Shown: positions 8,269 through 17,107, counted from the stretch's first letter. The stretch is 64,000 nucleotides of DNA from GWB1-38-13 sp964488535 (GCA_964488535.1 CAZAUT010000003.1:1-64000), one strand, 5' to 3'. Notes: generated by a model not told the origin, from the letters alone. A program made the numbers and translations.

Positions 8269-10101
8269 CTATCTCCCCTGAAGCCCGAAAAGCATCTTTA
8301 TTTCCTGAAGCGTTGTCGCTTCCTTTACGCTTTTATCTTCTCTAAACTTAACAAGTCTCGGAAAGCGAAGGGCATATCCGCTTGTGTGAATCGGGCTTTT
8401 GGTCAAGTCATCTCCCGCAAGCTCAACCACAAACTTTGGCTCAACCCAAAAATCGGGAGTGTAGTTTTTGTGCGCCTCATACTCTTTCGGCTTTTCTCTT
8501 ACTTCTAATCGCTTAAGCCTTATTGCTAACTCTCTAAATTCTTCATCCGTTAAGCCCGTTCCTATTTTGGTTAAAGTTAATATCCTCCCCTCGCCCACCG
8601 TAGCCTTGCGCGAAGGCGGGTCAACAACTCCCACCAAAAATTGTCCTAAACCGAACGACGCCCTTTTACCTTTGCCGACGGTATAGCCCATGACTACGCA
8701 GTCAACCGTATCCGAAAGTTTTCCCACCGCTTCCTCTCCCTGCTTCATTTTTACCCACCGCCAGCCGGTCCGTCCCGAAACATATTTGCTATCATACTTC
8801 TTGATAAATATTCCTTCCAAGCCATCTTTGATTTTTTTTCTGTATTCGTTATTTATAACTTCAGGATCTTCAGTCACTACCATCGCGTCAACAACCAATA
8901 AATTATTTTCCTTGGAAATTATATTCTCTAAAAGTTTTCTTCTTTTATAATACGGCTCGTTCATCATATTTTTTCCGTCGCAATACAAAACATCAAATAC
9001 CTGAAAGCTTAAAGGCACTGCTTCGCAGGTAACAGAAATCTGATGCACCCTCCTTCTTTTCATCGTCGTCTGGAAATCGGCAAATTTTTTCATTTCGGGA
9101 TCCATCCCAACGGCTTCGGAATCGAGAATTACTTCGCTGCAATTTACATATTTCCCGATTTCCGAAAGTTCCGGAAACATCTCCGTCACATCATTTGAGT
9201 TTCTGGTAAATGCTTTTATAAATACATTAGTTTGTTCGTGATTCGCATGCTTCGTTTCTTCGTTGTTTTGAATTTTTAATTTTTGTTTTGAGTTTTGAGT
9301 TTTAAGTTTTGAGCTTTTATAGTGGATTAAAACACGAAGTCCGTCAAACTTCGGCTCGATTGCCACTTTACCCATTTTTTCGATCATTTCGGCAGGTGAC
9401 TTTATCCTTTGTCCGAGCATCGGAAGAACCGGAACTCCGACAACGGGGGTTACGTTTTTACACGTCTCGTCAATTCCCCTGAGCTTTACACTTTTAGCTA
9501 ATAGCCCTACATCCGGTAAAATATTGTAGGCCTCTTCTATCTTCTTACTCTCACTCTTCCCCCCCGTTTCCATCCAGGAAAGCGCATCAATGATTGTCTT
9601 ATCAGAAAAACCCAAACGCAATTTGCCAACAGGAATTCTTGCCAAATACCGGGCTGAAAGCGGATCAACACTTTTCAATAATTCCGCCAATTTATCAATT
9701 TTTCTTTCAACACTTCCCCCACCCTCGTCCACCGCAATCTTATAAAGTACATCATATACTTCGTCAACTGAAGAATTTGTTTTCTGCTTTCTGTTTATTG
9801 TTTCTTGTGCAAGCAGCTCCGTCACTATTCCCAAATCTCCTTTTACTTTATATTCCCGTACCACATCCTCCACTTCACTTCCATACGCCTTCGCCACCGC
9901 CTGTATCACCAATTTGTCCGCCATATTAAAGACAATTCCTTTGTAGTTTGGAGCAAGTCCGCCAAGGGCTAGATAGCAAATTTTGTCTATTTCATCAGGT
10001 GAAGATGTTTTAAAAAGTTCCGCCAGTATTCTCGTGATCTCAAGACGGGAGGGCGTACTTTCAAGTCGTTGAAGAAAAATCGAAAATTGCGAAAAAGTCA
10101 T
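8269..10101 (-). CDS. lig: ATP-dependent DNA ligase, archaeal/LigB type
   Basis: Seals nicks in DNA using ATP. The order is N-terminal DNA-binding domain (residues 1-~215), adenylation domain with motif I EPKFDG (adenylated Lys251), motif IV EGIFIKKYDSKYVSG, motif V WRWVKMK, and an OB-fold with the RFPRLVKFREDK ending typical of archaeal ligases. Length (610 aa) is normal. Two inserts stand out. Residues ~262-291, just after motif I, are encoded by 'tttgagttttgagttttaag' repeats. DPPSRKATVGEG, near residue 497, is encoded by the 'gtagccttgcgcgaaggcgg' repeat and nearly matches a peptide in MutM. Replicative ligases in bacteria are normally NAD-dependent, so this enzyme is probably for repair or acquired. 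Confidence 0.9.
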   Translation of the reverse strand: MTFSQFSIFLQRLESTPSRLEITRILAELFKTSSPDEIDKICYLALGGLAPNYKGIVFNMADKLVIQAVAKAYGSEVEDVVREYKVKGDLGIVTELLAQETINRKQKTNSSVDEVYDVLYKIAVDEGGGSVERKIDKLAELLKSVDPLSARYLARIPVGKLRLGFSDKTIIDALSWMETGGKSESKKIEEAYNILPDVGLLAKSVKLRGIDETCKNVTPVVGVPVLPMLGQRIKSPAEMIEKMGKVAIEPKFDGLRVLIHYKSSKLKTQNSKQKLKIQNNEETKHANHEQTNVFIKAFTRNSNDVTEMFPELSEIGKYVNCSEVILDSEAVGMDPEMKKFADFQTTMKRRRVHQISVTCEAVPLSFQVFDVLYCDGKNMMNEPYYKRRKLLENIISKENNLLVVDAMVVTEDPEVINNEYRKKIKDGLEGIFIKKYDSKYVSGRTGWRWVKMKQGEEAVGKLSDTVDCVVMGYTVGKGKRASFGLGQFLVGVVDPPSRKATVGEGRILTLTKIGTGLTDEEFRELAIRLKRLEVREKPKEYEAHKNYTPDFWVEPKFVVELAGDDLTKSPIHTSGYALRFPRLVKFREDKSVKEATTLQEIKMLFGLQGR

Positions 10102-10288
10102 AAGCTATTATAAATCCTAAATCCTAATTTCCAAATCCTAAATAATTTTCAAATGTTCAATACAAAATTTTTTAGGATCCTTATATATTTGAATTTAAAT
10201 ATTAGAGTTTGTTTAGAATTTAGAGTTTAGTGCTTAGAATTTATCTTTGTAACCATCAGCTGAACTAATTCCGATCAGTTGATTTGTA
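10102..10288. repeat. 'tcctaaatcctaa / ttagaatttagagtttag' repeat
   Basis: Left part 'taaatcctaaatcctaa' and right part 'gtttagaatttagagtttagtgcttag' are partly complementary, giving a stem-loop. The same pair occurs at 49400-49520. No gene seen. Confidence 0.6.
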
Positions 10289-10489
10289 TTATGTATTTAT
10301 CAAATATGTGGAGAAAAATAGGTATCCGAAAAATACCATAAGAAAAAAGAGTATCCCGAATGTTAATGTTAAATACCCGTGTTCGTTTCGGTGAATTAGT
10401 TTGTTAAGACCGTCGCCAAACATCGTTATTCCAAATATCGCAGGTAATACCAAAACTATGTACAAAAATTGTGGGTCAGATGGACTCAT
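10289..10489 (-). CDS. Small two-TM membrane protein (66 aa)
   Basis: Not recognised. Two hydrophobic helices (FLYIVLVLPAIFGITMF and LTLTFGILFFLMVFFGYLFF) flank a short polar loop GDGLNKLIHRNEHGY. No cysteines and no signal cleavage site. It lies between repeat blocks, on the strand of the surrounding genes. Confidence 0.5.
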   Translation of the reverse strand: MSPSDPQFLYIVLVLPAIFGITMFGDGLNKLIHRNEHGYLTLTFGILFFLMVFFGYLFFSTYLINT

Positions 10490-10565
10490 ACCTTAAAAAA
10501 TAAATACAAATTTCAAATAAATACCAATAAATACAAATTACCAATAAATAATTACCCCAAACACA

Positions 10566-10949
10566 CTATCTTTTTCTGGAATTGGAAATAATCCTACTAA
10601 CTATGGCTACAATTTCTTCCCCTTCTTTAATCAAAACACTTATTTTATCTTTAAAGATAATATTTAATTCGTACAAAAGTTTTAACCAATAAACGCTTTC
10701 TTTACCCTCTTTTCTTACCGTTGTAAAATTATGAACAAAATCTTTCGAGGAAGATACTCCATCGGCTTCCTCGGAATTGGCGCCCATTGAAGTTGAAGAC
10801 CGCAACAATTGTCCAATAACAATTTTATTTTCATCCGATTTAGGAAGCGACTTTGTTAATTTAATGACACTGATCACAAACATAAAAATTCGCCTATAAA
10901 TATTGTATTTTCTGTTTTTAATTGGTAATTGGTACTTATTGGTGTTCAT
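10566..10949 (-). CDS. Four-helix-bundle (S23 / 23S rRNA-IVP type) protein
   Basis: Member of the small four-helix-bundle family first known from rRNA intervening sequences; exact function unknown. The core is recognisable from VISVIKLTKSLPKSDENKIV, then GQLLRSSTSMGANSEEADG, the family's conserved second helix. The N-terminal ~17 residues are encoded by the 'aataaataccaatta' repeat and may not be translated, so the start is uncertain. One of six such genes in the window. Confidence 0.75.
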   Translation of the reverse strand: MNTNKYQLPIKNRKYNIYRRIFMFVISVIKLTKSLPKSDENKIVIGQLLRSSTSMGANSEEADGVSSSKDFVHNFTTVRKEGKESVYWLKLLYELNIIFKDKISVLIKEGEEIVAIVSRIISNSRKR

Positions 10950-10965
10950 TGGTATTTATTGGTAT

Positions 10966-12027
10966 TTATTTTGTAATTACATACCTCGCTGCTTTCGTCT
11001 TTCCTTCTTTCTTAATAATCTTATTTTCGATCAGATAGTTCATGTCACGAAGAACTGTGTCTTCCGATACCATCGGGAAAAGTCTTTTTAGTTCCCCCAT
11101 TCCGACATATCCGACCTCGCCCATGTGTTCAATCAATTTCATCTGCCGTTCAGTAAGAGCGATCTGGTTCCCGATCAAGCCTTTAAGACGGGAATCAACG
11201 GAGAGTTTTCTAATTCTTTCTTTTATTTTCGTTAATTCAATAGCCACCACCTGGGTAAAGTACTCAAGCCACTCCGTCAGATCTTTTTCAAAAACATCAC
11301 CCTGTTGTGAATCCGTCTTTTCAAAGGCTTCATAATAACTTGCAGGGTCGGCGTCAAAATGCTCTTCAAGGGAGAAAAAGCTTTTTATATCATAGTTCTC
11401 CCTCATTAATACAAGAGTTGAAAAAGCTCTGACTGTCCTTCCATTTCCTTCCACAAAAGGGTGGATAGAAACAAGAATATAATGAACAATTCCCGCCTTC
11501 AATATTGGATGTTCCTCCCGTGTATAAGGGCTATTTAACCATGCAATAAACTGCTCCAAAAGTATCGGCACTCTGGGAAAATTTGGCGGTTGAAAAACAA
11601 TTTTTCCGCTGCCTTCTTCCTTAATAACAACTTCACTTTTTCGCAATATCCCGCTTTTTTCGGGCGCAACAACCTTATCTACCGTTTCTTTGTGAATGTC
11701 GGTCAACATCGAAATTTCATACCCCCCCCGTTTTTCTTTCAGTTCATCCAGGAGTCCGACAACCCTCCTGTAATTTATGACTTCCTGGACATCGCGCTCT
11801 CTGGCAAATATCTCTTGTCCCTCCAACACCTGCCTCGCCTGGTCAATATTAAGGTCGTTTCCCTCCAAATGCGTACCGTGGTGAACGGTCCGCAATATAG
11901 CTTCGCTTTTAAATCTCTTTTCGTACAAGGGAACCAAGGGGGCATTTTCGATAACCTCTTTGGCAGCCTCAATCGCGCCGATGTTTCGAAGAATTTTGTT
12001 TGTAATTACAAACTTAGGTTCAAACAT
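10966..12027 (-). CDS. Fic family protein (class II, self-inhibited AMPylase-like)
   Basis: Fic enzymes transfer AMP (or another nucleotide) to protein hydroxyls. The catalytic loop HPFVEGNGRTVRAF matches HPFxxGNGRxxR. An N-terminal inhibitory helix motif, THLEGN within HHGTHLEGNDL, matches [S/T]xxxE[G/N], so activity is expected to be autoinhibited by its Glu. The C-terminal ~80 residues form a winged helix (ALTERQMKLIEHMGEVGYVG ...), common in stand-alone Fic regulators. 353 aa, complete. No antitoxin partner gene is adjacent. Targets cannot be told from sequence. Confidence 0.88.
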   Translation of the reverse strand: MFEPKFVITNKILRNIGAIEAAKEVIENAPLVPLYEKRFKSEAILRTVHHGTHLEGNDLNIDQARQVLEGQEIFARERDVQEVINYRRVVGLLDELKEKRGGYEISMLTDIHKETVDKVVAPEKSGILRKSEVVIKEEGSGKIVFQPPNFPRVPILLEQFIAWLNSPYTREEHPILKAGIVHYILVSIHPFVEGNGRTVRAFSTLVLMRENYDIKSFFSLEEHFDADPASYYEAFEKTDSQQGDVFEKDLTEWLEYFTQVVAIELTKIKERIRKLSVDSRLKGLIGNQIALTERQMKLIEHMGEVGYVGMGELKRLFPMVSEDTVLRDMNYLIENKIIKKEGKTKAARYVITK

Positions 12028-12095
12028 ACCTTAAGTATTACTCTACTTATATCATATATCAGTATGCGTTTAAAGTGCGGAAAAAACATCTGTTA

Positions 12096-12125
12096 TTGAC
12101 AATTCCCTATCTTTGCAGATACAAT
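12096..12125 (+). promoter_or_regulatory. Sigma70-type promoter of the 12134 gene
   Basis: Perfect TTGACA (12096-12101), an 18-nt spacer and TACAAT (12120-12125). The ATG begins 8 nt after the -10, so the transcript should start at or within 1-3 nt of the ATG: a leaderless mRNA. Confidence 0.75.
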
Positions 12126-12133
12126 CCGCGCTA

Positions 12134-12517
12134 ATGGCACCACTACTTGAACATGGGGTTAACCTTGATCCGGGAATCCGATACCGTTTCGTAAGTAATG
12201 GAAAAACTATTGCTTGTGCACCTCACGACCTCTTTGGTTTCGACTCTTCCAGACCGGATAATAATTTGACGCACACTCAATTGGCAATAAAATATAAACT
12301 TTCCACAGAAATAGATGAACACGGGAGACCATTTGTGGCTTCGGCGGGATGGCTTGAGCCGGTAATGTCTGATAAAGGATACAAATGGCGTCTTGACAAT
12401 GAAGTGAACACTTGTGCCTTAAAAGGTAACTGGAAAGAACGAGAAACAGCCTTTGCAAATGTTCGGCAAAAGTTAATTGAAATCTTGGGTGAAGATAAAG
12501 TTGCTGTTGGTGAATAA
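12134..12517 (+). CDS. Small protein of the 'M-x-P-L-L-E' family (127 aa)
   Basis: Paralogue of 2252-2566: shared start MAPLLE versus MSPLLE, a shared CALKGNWKE/CYIKGDKKE segment and a shared C-terminal EILGEDKVA. No known domain, signal peptide or membrane segment. The start at 12134 is chosen over an in-frame ATG at 12113 because the upstream ATG lies inside the promoter spacer. The gene converges with nnrD and their ends touch. Its function is unknown, but repeated copies with strong promoters argue that it is expressed. Confidence 0.65.
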   Translation: MAPLLEHGVNLDPGIRYRFVSNGKTIACAPHDLFGFDSSRPDNNLTHTQLAIKYKLSTEIDEHGRPFVASAGWLEPVMSDKGYKWRLDNEVNTCALKGNWKERETAFANVRQKLIEILGEDKVAVGE

Positions 12518-13390
12518 TCACTTCATTAAATCAAAAAACGTCTCAGGTATTTTTTCAGCAAGGTCATCAGAATTGTAGTTTACCCCAACCTTTTTATACA
12601 ACTCATCCGCCACAGCTTTCTCTATATAACTTGCCGCACAAGCTGCTAAAAACGGCTCGTTCTTGGCAAGTAACGCAACTGTCAACCCCGCCAACACATC
12701 CCCGCTTCCCCCTTTGGTAAGTCCAGGATTTCCACCTGTTACTTTTACACACTCATTTGGTGAACAAACCACTGACTTGGAACCTTTGGCAACAATAATA
12801 CAGTTGTGTTTTTTTGCCATTTCCTGAACCACTTCCACTCTTCTACTCTTCCACTCTTCTACTCTAAAGAGTATTTCCAACTCTTTAGCATTCGGAGTTA
12901 GTATAGCGTTGTTGGGAATCCATTTATTATCTATGGTTTGCAAACTCCCTGCATCAATCACCCACTTCTTATGAGGGAACTTCAACAGTAATCTTTTAGT
13001 AATTTCTCTCGTTTTATTTCCTTCCCTGTCATATTTTTTCACCCCTAATTCATTGTTCATAATTCTTGATTCATGCGTAAAGCGCATCATCCCCGGCCCG
13101 ATCAAAACCGCGTCCGACTTTTCAATATACGCATCAACTTCCTCCCATGGAACCAATATAAAAGAGGACAATTCTGCTTTTAGTCGCTCAGCAACCCCGC
13201 CTACGCTTGACTCCGGCGAAGCAAAGAAAACCATATCCACAACTCTTGAAGCGGCTTTTAACGCCAGTATGGGTGCTCCATGGAAGAGTGATGATCCTCC
13301 GATTATTGTTACCTGCCCATTTTCCTCATTAGACGAACCCCATGCTGGACTATATAAACCTGTTAACAGTTTGGTATCAAATATTTTCAT
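12518..13390 (-). CDS. nnrD: ADP-dependent NAD(P)H-hydrate dehydratase
   Basis: Repairs hydrated NAD(P)H. The ribokinase-like fold is recognisable from VTIIGGSSLFHGAPILALKA, AVLIGPGMM, AILTPNAKE and the nucleotide-binding, catalytic segment GGNPGLTKGGSGDVLAGLTV. The epimerase domain (NnrE), often fused, is absent. Two insertions from repeats are visible: residues ~105-128 between GPGMMRF and ITKRLLLKFP, and KSRRVEVVQ near residue 196, encoded by 'tctactcttccactcttctac'. The start at 13390 is preferred over 13399 because the truncated copy upstream starts at the equivalent Met. Confidence 0.88.
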   Translation of the reverse strand: MKIFDTKLLTGLYSPAWGSSNEENGQVTIIGGSSLFHGAPILALKAASRVVDMVFFASPESSVGGVAERLKAELSSFILVPWEEVDAYIEKSDAVLIGPGMMRFTHESRIMNNELGVKKYDREGNKTREITKRLLLKFPHKKWVIDAGSLQTIDNKWIPNNAILTPNAKELEILFRVEEWKSRRVEVVQEMAKKHNCIIVAKGSKSVVCSPNECVKVTGGNPGLTKGGSGDVLAGLTVALLAKNEPFLAACAASYIEKAVADELYKKVGVNYNSDDLAEKIPETFFDLMK

Positions 13391-13410
13391 AATAAACAAA
13401 AATGGATAAG

Positions 13411-13476
13411 TCCCGTAGCCACGCTCTTGCGACGCGAGGACGTAGACCTCGGGAGCAAGTAAGTGTGGTATCGGGA
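13411..13476. repeat. Dispersed palindromic element, copy A
   Basis: Shares with 31841-31908 the pattern CCCGTA ... GCGAGGA-YGTA-R-ACCTCG ... , including a 5-bp hairpin CGAGG/CCTCG. Here it separates the truncated nnrD start from the intact gene; at 31841 it sits in a tRNA D-loop. Confidence 0.55.
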
Positions 13477-13551
13477 ACCATTATCCTCCCCGCTTGAATC
13501 CCATGCAGATTTGTAGAGCTTTTTCAGATCTTCTTTACCGAAGGTTTTCAT
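13477..13551 (-). pseudogene. Truncated 5' duplicate of nnrD
   Basis: Encodes MKTFGKEDLKKLYKSAWDSS followed by GEDNG, clearly alignable with the first 25 residues of the intact nnrD just downstream (MKIFDTKLLTGLYSPAWGSS-NEENG). Homology stops where the dispersed palindromic element begins. It looks like a duplication remnant, or an older start separated from its gene by element insertion. Confidence 0.65.
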
Positions 13552-13602
13552 ATAATGATTATAAATATTATAATCGTTATAATTGGTATAACATAGACAT
13601 GT

Positions 13603-13926
13603 ATGAATAAAACAGAAGAACAAATCTACAAAAAAGAGGTCGCAAAACAAAAAATGATCCATGAGGCGGTTATGGACGATGCAAAAGAATTCAAAAAGCA
13701 ATTTGTTGCAAGATCTTTAAAGCTTGTTACAAGTGGGTTCGGACTTGTCTCGGCACTAGCATGGAATGAATTGATCAAAGAAGCTGTCGAAGTATATATA
13801 AAACCTTACTTCGGAAAAAACTCGGGATTAATTTCTTTGGCAATTTATGCACTACTCGTAACTGCTCTTGCTGTCTTTATAACTTATCAATTGAGTAAGA
13901 TTTCCGATTACTCTAAGGAGGATTAG
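13603..13926 (+). CDS. DUF5654 family membrane protein
   Basis: 107 aa. A basic, helical N-terminus (KTEEQIYKKEVAKQKMIHEA) leads into SLKLVTSGFGLVSALAWNELI, the DUF5654 core, then a loop YIKPYFGKNSG and a second TM helix LISLAIYALLVTALAVFITY. Role unknown; the family occurs in archaea and CPR bacteria. A TATAAC box (13587-13592) ends only 10 nt before the ATG, which again suggests a very short leader. The gene overlaps the convergent neighbour by 4 nt. Confidence 0.75.
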   Translation: MNKTEEQIYKKEVAKQKMIHEAVMDDAKEFKKQFVARSLKLVTSGFGLVSALAWNELIKEAVEVYIKPYFGKNSGLISLAIYALLVTALAVFITYQLSKISDYSKED

Positions 13927-14198
13927 TCATCAACAATTCCCTTTTTTGGCTGCCCAGCCTCCTCAAAACGCAATCTCATTTTAATTGTATCCACCTGATA
14001 ATAACGGCCTGTTTCAACAGTTTGAGGTCCGCTGCCTTCCGCAACCGTAAGAAAAGAACCCTTTCGATCTGATGATAATGGTTTGCCAGGATTATTCTTC
14101 GCATGTTGAATTACCAAATCATCATATATTTTCCTTTGCTCACTTGTGAGATTGTCGAGCCTGTTCCTAAACTGCTTTTGCAAAAATTCTGATTCCAT
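13923..14198 (-). CDS. Hypothetical protein (91 aa)
   Basis: Not recognised. Soluble and charged: an N-terminal helix ESEFLQKQFRNRLDNLTSEQ, then a beta-like part with GSFLTVAEGSGPQTVETGRYY. The ATG at 14198 is chosen because a strong AGGAGGT Shine-Dalgarno lies 5 nt upstream; an in-frame start at 14225 has none. Confidence 0.6.
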   Translation of the reverse strand: MESEFLQKQFRNRLDNLTSEQRKIYDDLVIQHAKNNPGKPLSSDRKGSFLTVAEGSGPQTVETGRYYQVDTIKMRLRFEEAGQPKKGIVDD

Positions 14199-14382
14199 AT
14201 TACCTCCTATTTTACACCCAACCAATATCTCCTTTCCACAAGAGATTGATTGTGTTACTTAGTTACTTGGTTACTTTATGGAGATTCGTAATTGGGAATT
14301 GGTGTACATTTGTGCACATTGGTACTTATTTGTATTTATTTCCCTATATACAACATACAATATACTTTTTCTCATAGTATCT

Positions 14383-15681
14383 TTATATCTTAATAATCTT
14401 CCCCTCCACTCCCTCTATGTAGTGTGGGTCTGCTGTAGTTATTAAAGTTTGCTGTTTATCTACAATTCCCATCACAACATCCCTATGTTCATGATCGAGT
14501 TCTGAAAAAATGTCATCAAGTAATAGAACCGGCTTATCACCCGTAATACTTTCAATATACGACAGTTCCGCAAGTTTCAGCCAAAGTATTCCCATTCGGG
14601 CTTCTCCTCGAGAACCGTATGTAGCAAGATTTCGAGTAGAATATTTTCCATTTTCCATTTTCTCCCGCAGGACGGGATCCTGCTCCGCAGGAAATTTTCC
14701 ATTTATTCCCTTTTCTTTTACTCTTCTACTCTCCTGCTCTTCCACTCTAAAAACGAAATCATCCCTATGCGGTCCTACCAGCGTCGTCCCCGCCGCTACC
14801 TCCTCGTTTTCATATTGCTTCAGCCGTCCTTCACTTATAACACTACTATCATACTGTAAGCTGTAGACCGTCGACTGTAGACTTGTATCTATTTTCCCTT
14901 TCCCCCTTTCTTTATTTCTTAAGTTCTTTGTATTATTTTTATATATTGGAAATTGGTGCTCATTGGTATTTATTGGATATTGGTATTTATTTATGTAATC
15001 GATTAGTTCCCCCCTCTTTTCGGTAATGTAATTTCCATGTTTTATAAGGAGTTTATCCCAATACATCAACTGCCCACGGGACAAATTCTCATCCCTTATC
15101 CGAAGTAAGAGCCGATTTCTCTGCCGAAGCCCTTTTTCGTAGATCATCACCGATCTTCGGTATTCACGATCGGTCTGCGACAAAACCGAATCAAGAAATC
15201 TTCGCCGAAGCGATGGTGAAGCCGTCACCAAATCCATGTCCCATGGACCAAAGAGAACTACCTTCAGATTCCCTGCAAAATCCAAAAGTCTCTTTGCAAC
15301 TCCATTAACCATTAGTTTTTTTCTCTGCGCCCTCTGTACTCCTCCGCCATGCAATTCTATTTCACCGTTGGTTAAAACCACCTCTAGGTTTGTATTATGT
15401 ATTATGTATTTTGTATTATGCGTATTTTCGCTTAATACATTATTCATGATACTTAATACTGCGGAGACACGAGCAATGCTCGTGTTGTAGCTTATCATCT
15501 CCCCCTCCACCCTTGCTTTAAAACTCTTTCCCGTTGCCAAAAGATAAATTGCTTCCAAAATATTGGTTTTTCCCACAGCATTATCTCCGACAACAATCGT
15601 CGTCTTATCCGAAAATTCAAATTTCTTTTTGCTAAAATTCCTGAAGTTGGTAAGCATCAAATGTTTAATAAACATAATCAA
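14383..15681 (-). CDS. recF: DNA replication/repair protein RecF
   Basis: SMC-like ABC ATPase that loads RecA at gaps with RecO and RecR. Walker A is GDNAVGKTNILEAIYLL near the N-terminus, after LTNFRNFSKKKFEF. The signature part GSRGEARMGILWLKLAEL, Walker B PVLLLDDIFSELD and the D-loop are near the C-terminus. At 432 aa it is longer than usual (~360). Three foreign stretches explain this: residues ~78-99 (encoded by 'gtattatgtattttgtattatg'), ~238-287 (from 'attggtatttattggatattgg' and others), and ~322-360 (EEQESRRVKE, from 'ctcttctactctcctgctcttcc', followed by other low-complexity sequence). Confidence 0.9.
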   Translation of the reverse strand: MIMFIKHLMLTNFRNFSKKKFEFSDKTTIVVGDNAVGKTNILEAIYLLATGKSFKARVEGEMISYNTSIARVSAVLSIMNNVLSENTHNTKYIIHNTNLEVVLTNGEIELHGGGVQRAQRKKLMVNGVAKRLLDFAGNLKVVLFGPWDMDLVTASPSLRRRFLDSVLSQTDREYRRSVMIYEKGLRQRNRLLLRIRDENLSRGQLMYWDKLLIKHGNYITEKRGELIDYINKYQYPINTNEHQFPIYKNNTKNLRNKERGKGKIDTSLQSTVYSLQYDSSVISEGRLKQYENEEVAAGTTLVGPHRDDFVFRVEEQESRRVKEKGINGKFPAEQDPVLREKMENGKYSTRNLATYGSRGEARMGILWLKLAELSYIESITGDKPVLLLDDIFSELDHEHRDVVMGIVDKQQTLITTADPHYIEGVEGKIIKI

Positions 15682-15754
15682 GTCCGTTAAGTATAATATA
15701 TTTTATACGAAACACTTTGCAGGTTATAATCTGTATATAAAGAAATAAATATTT

Positions 15755-17107
15755 ATGGAAAGCCAAGATACTCAGGAGACTAAGAATTCATTTACGCCTG
15801 ATAATTTAAACATCTCCGACATTTTACCAAAAATAAGTACTCTAAAAGATGGTGAATATCTTAGAATTTCCCATGCTTTTTCAATTTTCAAAATCGGGGG
15901 TAAAACCATTGGGATAGACCCTTCTGTTCAAGGACGGCAGTATCTTAATGAAAAAGGAAAGTTGATTCCCCCTGGGAGCGATAACGCATTTATGTCCATA
16001 AAACCGAGAGAGACAGAGTATACGTGGGAGATGATTCATGCAGAGCCAGAAGCTGCCAATGACAAAGTACTTAACAACACACAGAGGGTGGGAAAATATC
16101 TTGCACCTTACATCGATTACTTTCTTATATCTCATTTGGATGCTGATCACCTGGATTTTGAGTTAATCAGATCAGCCATGGAAAACAATCCCAATCTGAA
16201 TGTATATGGCCCTCTAGGATGGCAAAAGTTTATTTACAAATACCACACACTGGAATCAGATGATTCAAAATTCCCACAAAGCGGTCCTAACTTACCAAGA
16301 GATATTGAAAAAAGACTTCACGGATTGAGTCCAAAACATGCAATAGAAGGGAAAGATGTTGGCTTATCGTTTAAAGGACTTAATCTGAATGAAATAGACC
16401 TGTCTCAAGGTAGGGGGTTACCAAAAATTAAATCCTTTGACATTCCACATGCCGGAGCCATAACAAATGTCGAATATGTTCAAGGGTTTTTACTCGAAGA
16501 TGAAAATAACCGAATTCTCTACCTACCCGATTCTGCCTTGTCTCCTGAAATCATAACAATCATTCGAAATTTACACAATGAAAAAAAACTTACACGAATG
16601 TTGATATCTATTGCCACAATGGGGTCAGAAAGTTTTTATGGAATTGATCCTAAAATTGCAGATAAATTAAGGGAAAACATTGAGGAACCTATTTCGCATT
16701 CCGCATATCTTCCCCTAATCGCTATTGCATTAACAGACAGTGAAACACCTGTTGATGTTATTCACCATGGATTTTTCTACCGGTCAAGACAGAAAAAATC
16801 GCTTTTCCGTCACAAATATCCCATTCCCAAAAATACAGATTCAATTGAGCCGAATGAATGGTTAAATCAATTTAAGTCGTATATTCAAAACTGTTTGGAT
16901 ACGATGCAGGGATCCATTAATAAGTTAGGACCCGATGTGCTTTCTTTCGGAAAACAAGGAAGAACCAGTGTAAAAAGATTTATCGGTGATCTTTTTGCGA
17001 GATCGAAATTTTCAAATCAAATTGTTAACTGGATAAAAACTAACGGCGTACCAGATGGAATTATTAATAAAATTAATATTCCAGAAGCAGGTAAGATTGT
17101 TCATTAG
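15755..17107 (+). CDS. MBL-fold (UlaG-like) metallo-hydrolase
   Basis: 450 aa. Metallo-beta-lactamase-fold protein with the metal motif H127-x-D129-x-D131-H132 in ISHLDADHLD, an HxHxDH variant with Asp in the second place. Other likely ligands lie in FDIPHAG and in LYLPDSAL. An N-terminal strand pair GKTIGIDPSVQG fits the fold. The substrate is unknown. It is divergent from recF across 73 nt containing a TATAAT (15724-15729), and convergent with the glycosyltransferase (4-nt overlap). Confidence 0.75.
   Translation: MESQDTQETKNSFTPDNLNISDILPKISTLKDGEYLRISHAFSIFKIGGKTIGIDPSVQGRQYLNEKGKLIPPGSDNAFMSIKPRETEYTWEMIHAEPEAANDKVLNNTQRVGKYLAPYIDYFLISHLDADHLDFELIRSAMENNPNLNVYGPLGWQKFIYKYHTLESDDSKFPQSGPNLPRDIEKRLHGLSPKHAIEGKDVGLSFKGLNLNEIDLSQGRGLPKIKSFDIPHAGAITNVEYVQGFLLEDENNRILYLPDSALSPEIITIIRNLHNEKKLTRMLISIATMGSESFYGIDPKIADKLRENIEEPISHSAYLPLIAIALTDSETPVDVIHHGFFYRSRQKKSLFRHKYPIPKNTDSIEPNEWLNQFKSYIQNCLDTMQGSINKLGPDVLSFGKQGRTSVKRFIGDLFARSKFSNQIVNWIKTNGVPDGIINKINIPEAGKIVH

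Noticed and set aside
11590..12099. 169-aa plus-strand frame opposite the Fic gene
   Set aside because: Antisense shadow of a well-supported Fic protein, with no promoter or domain.
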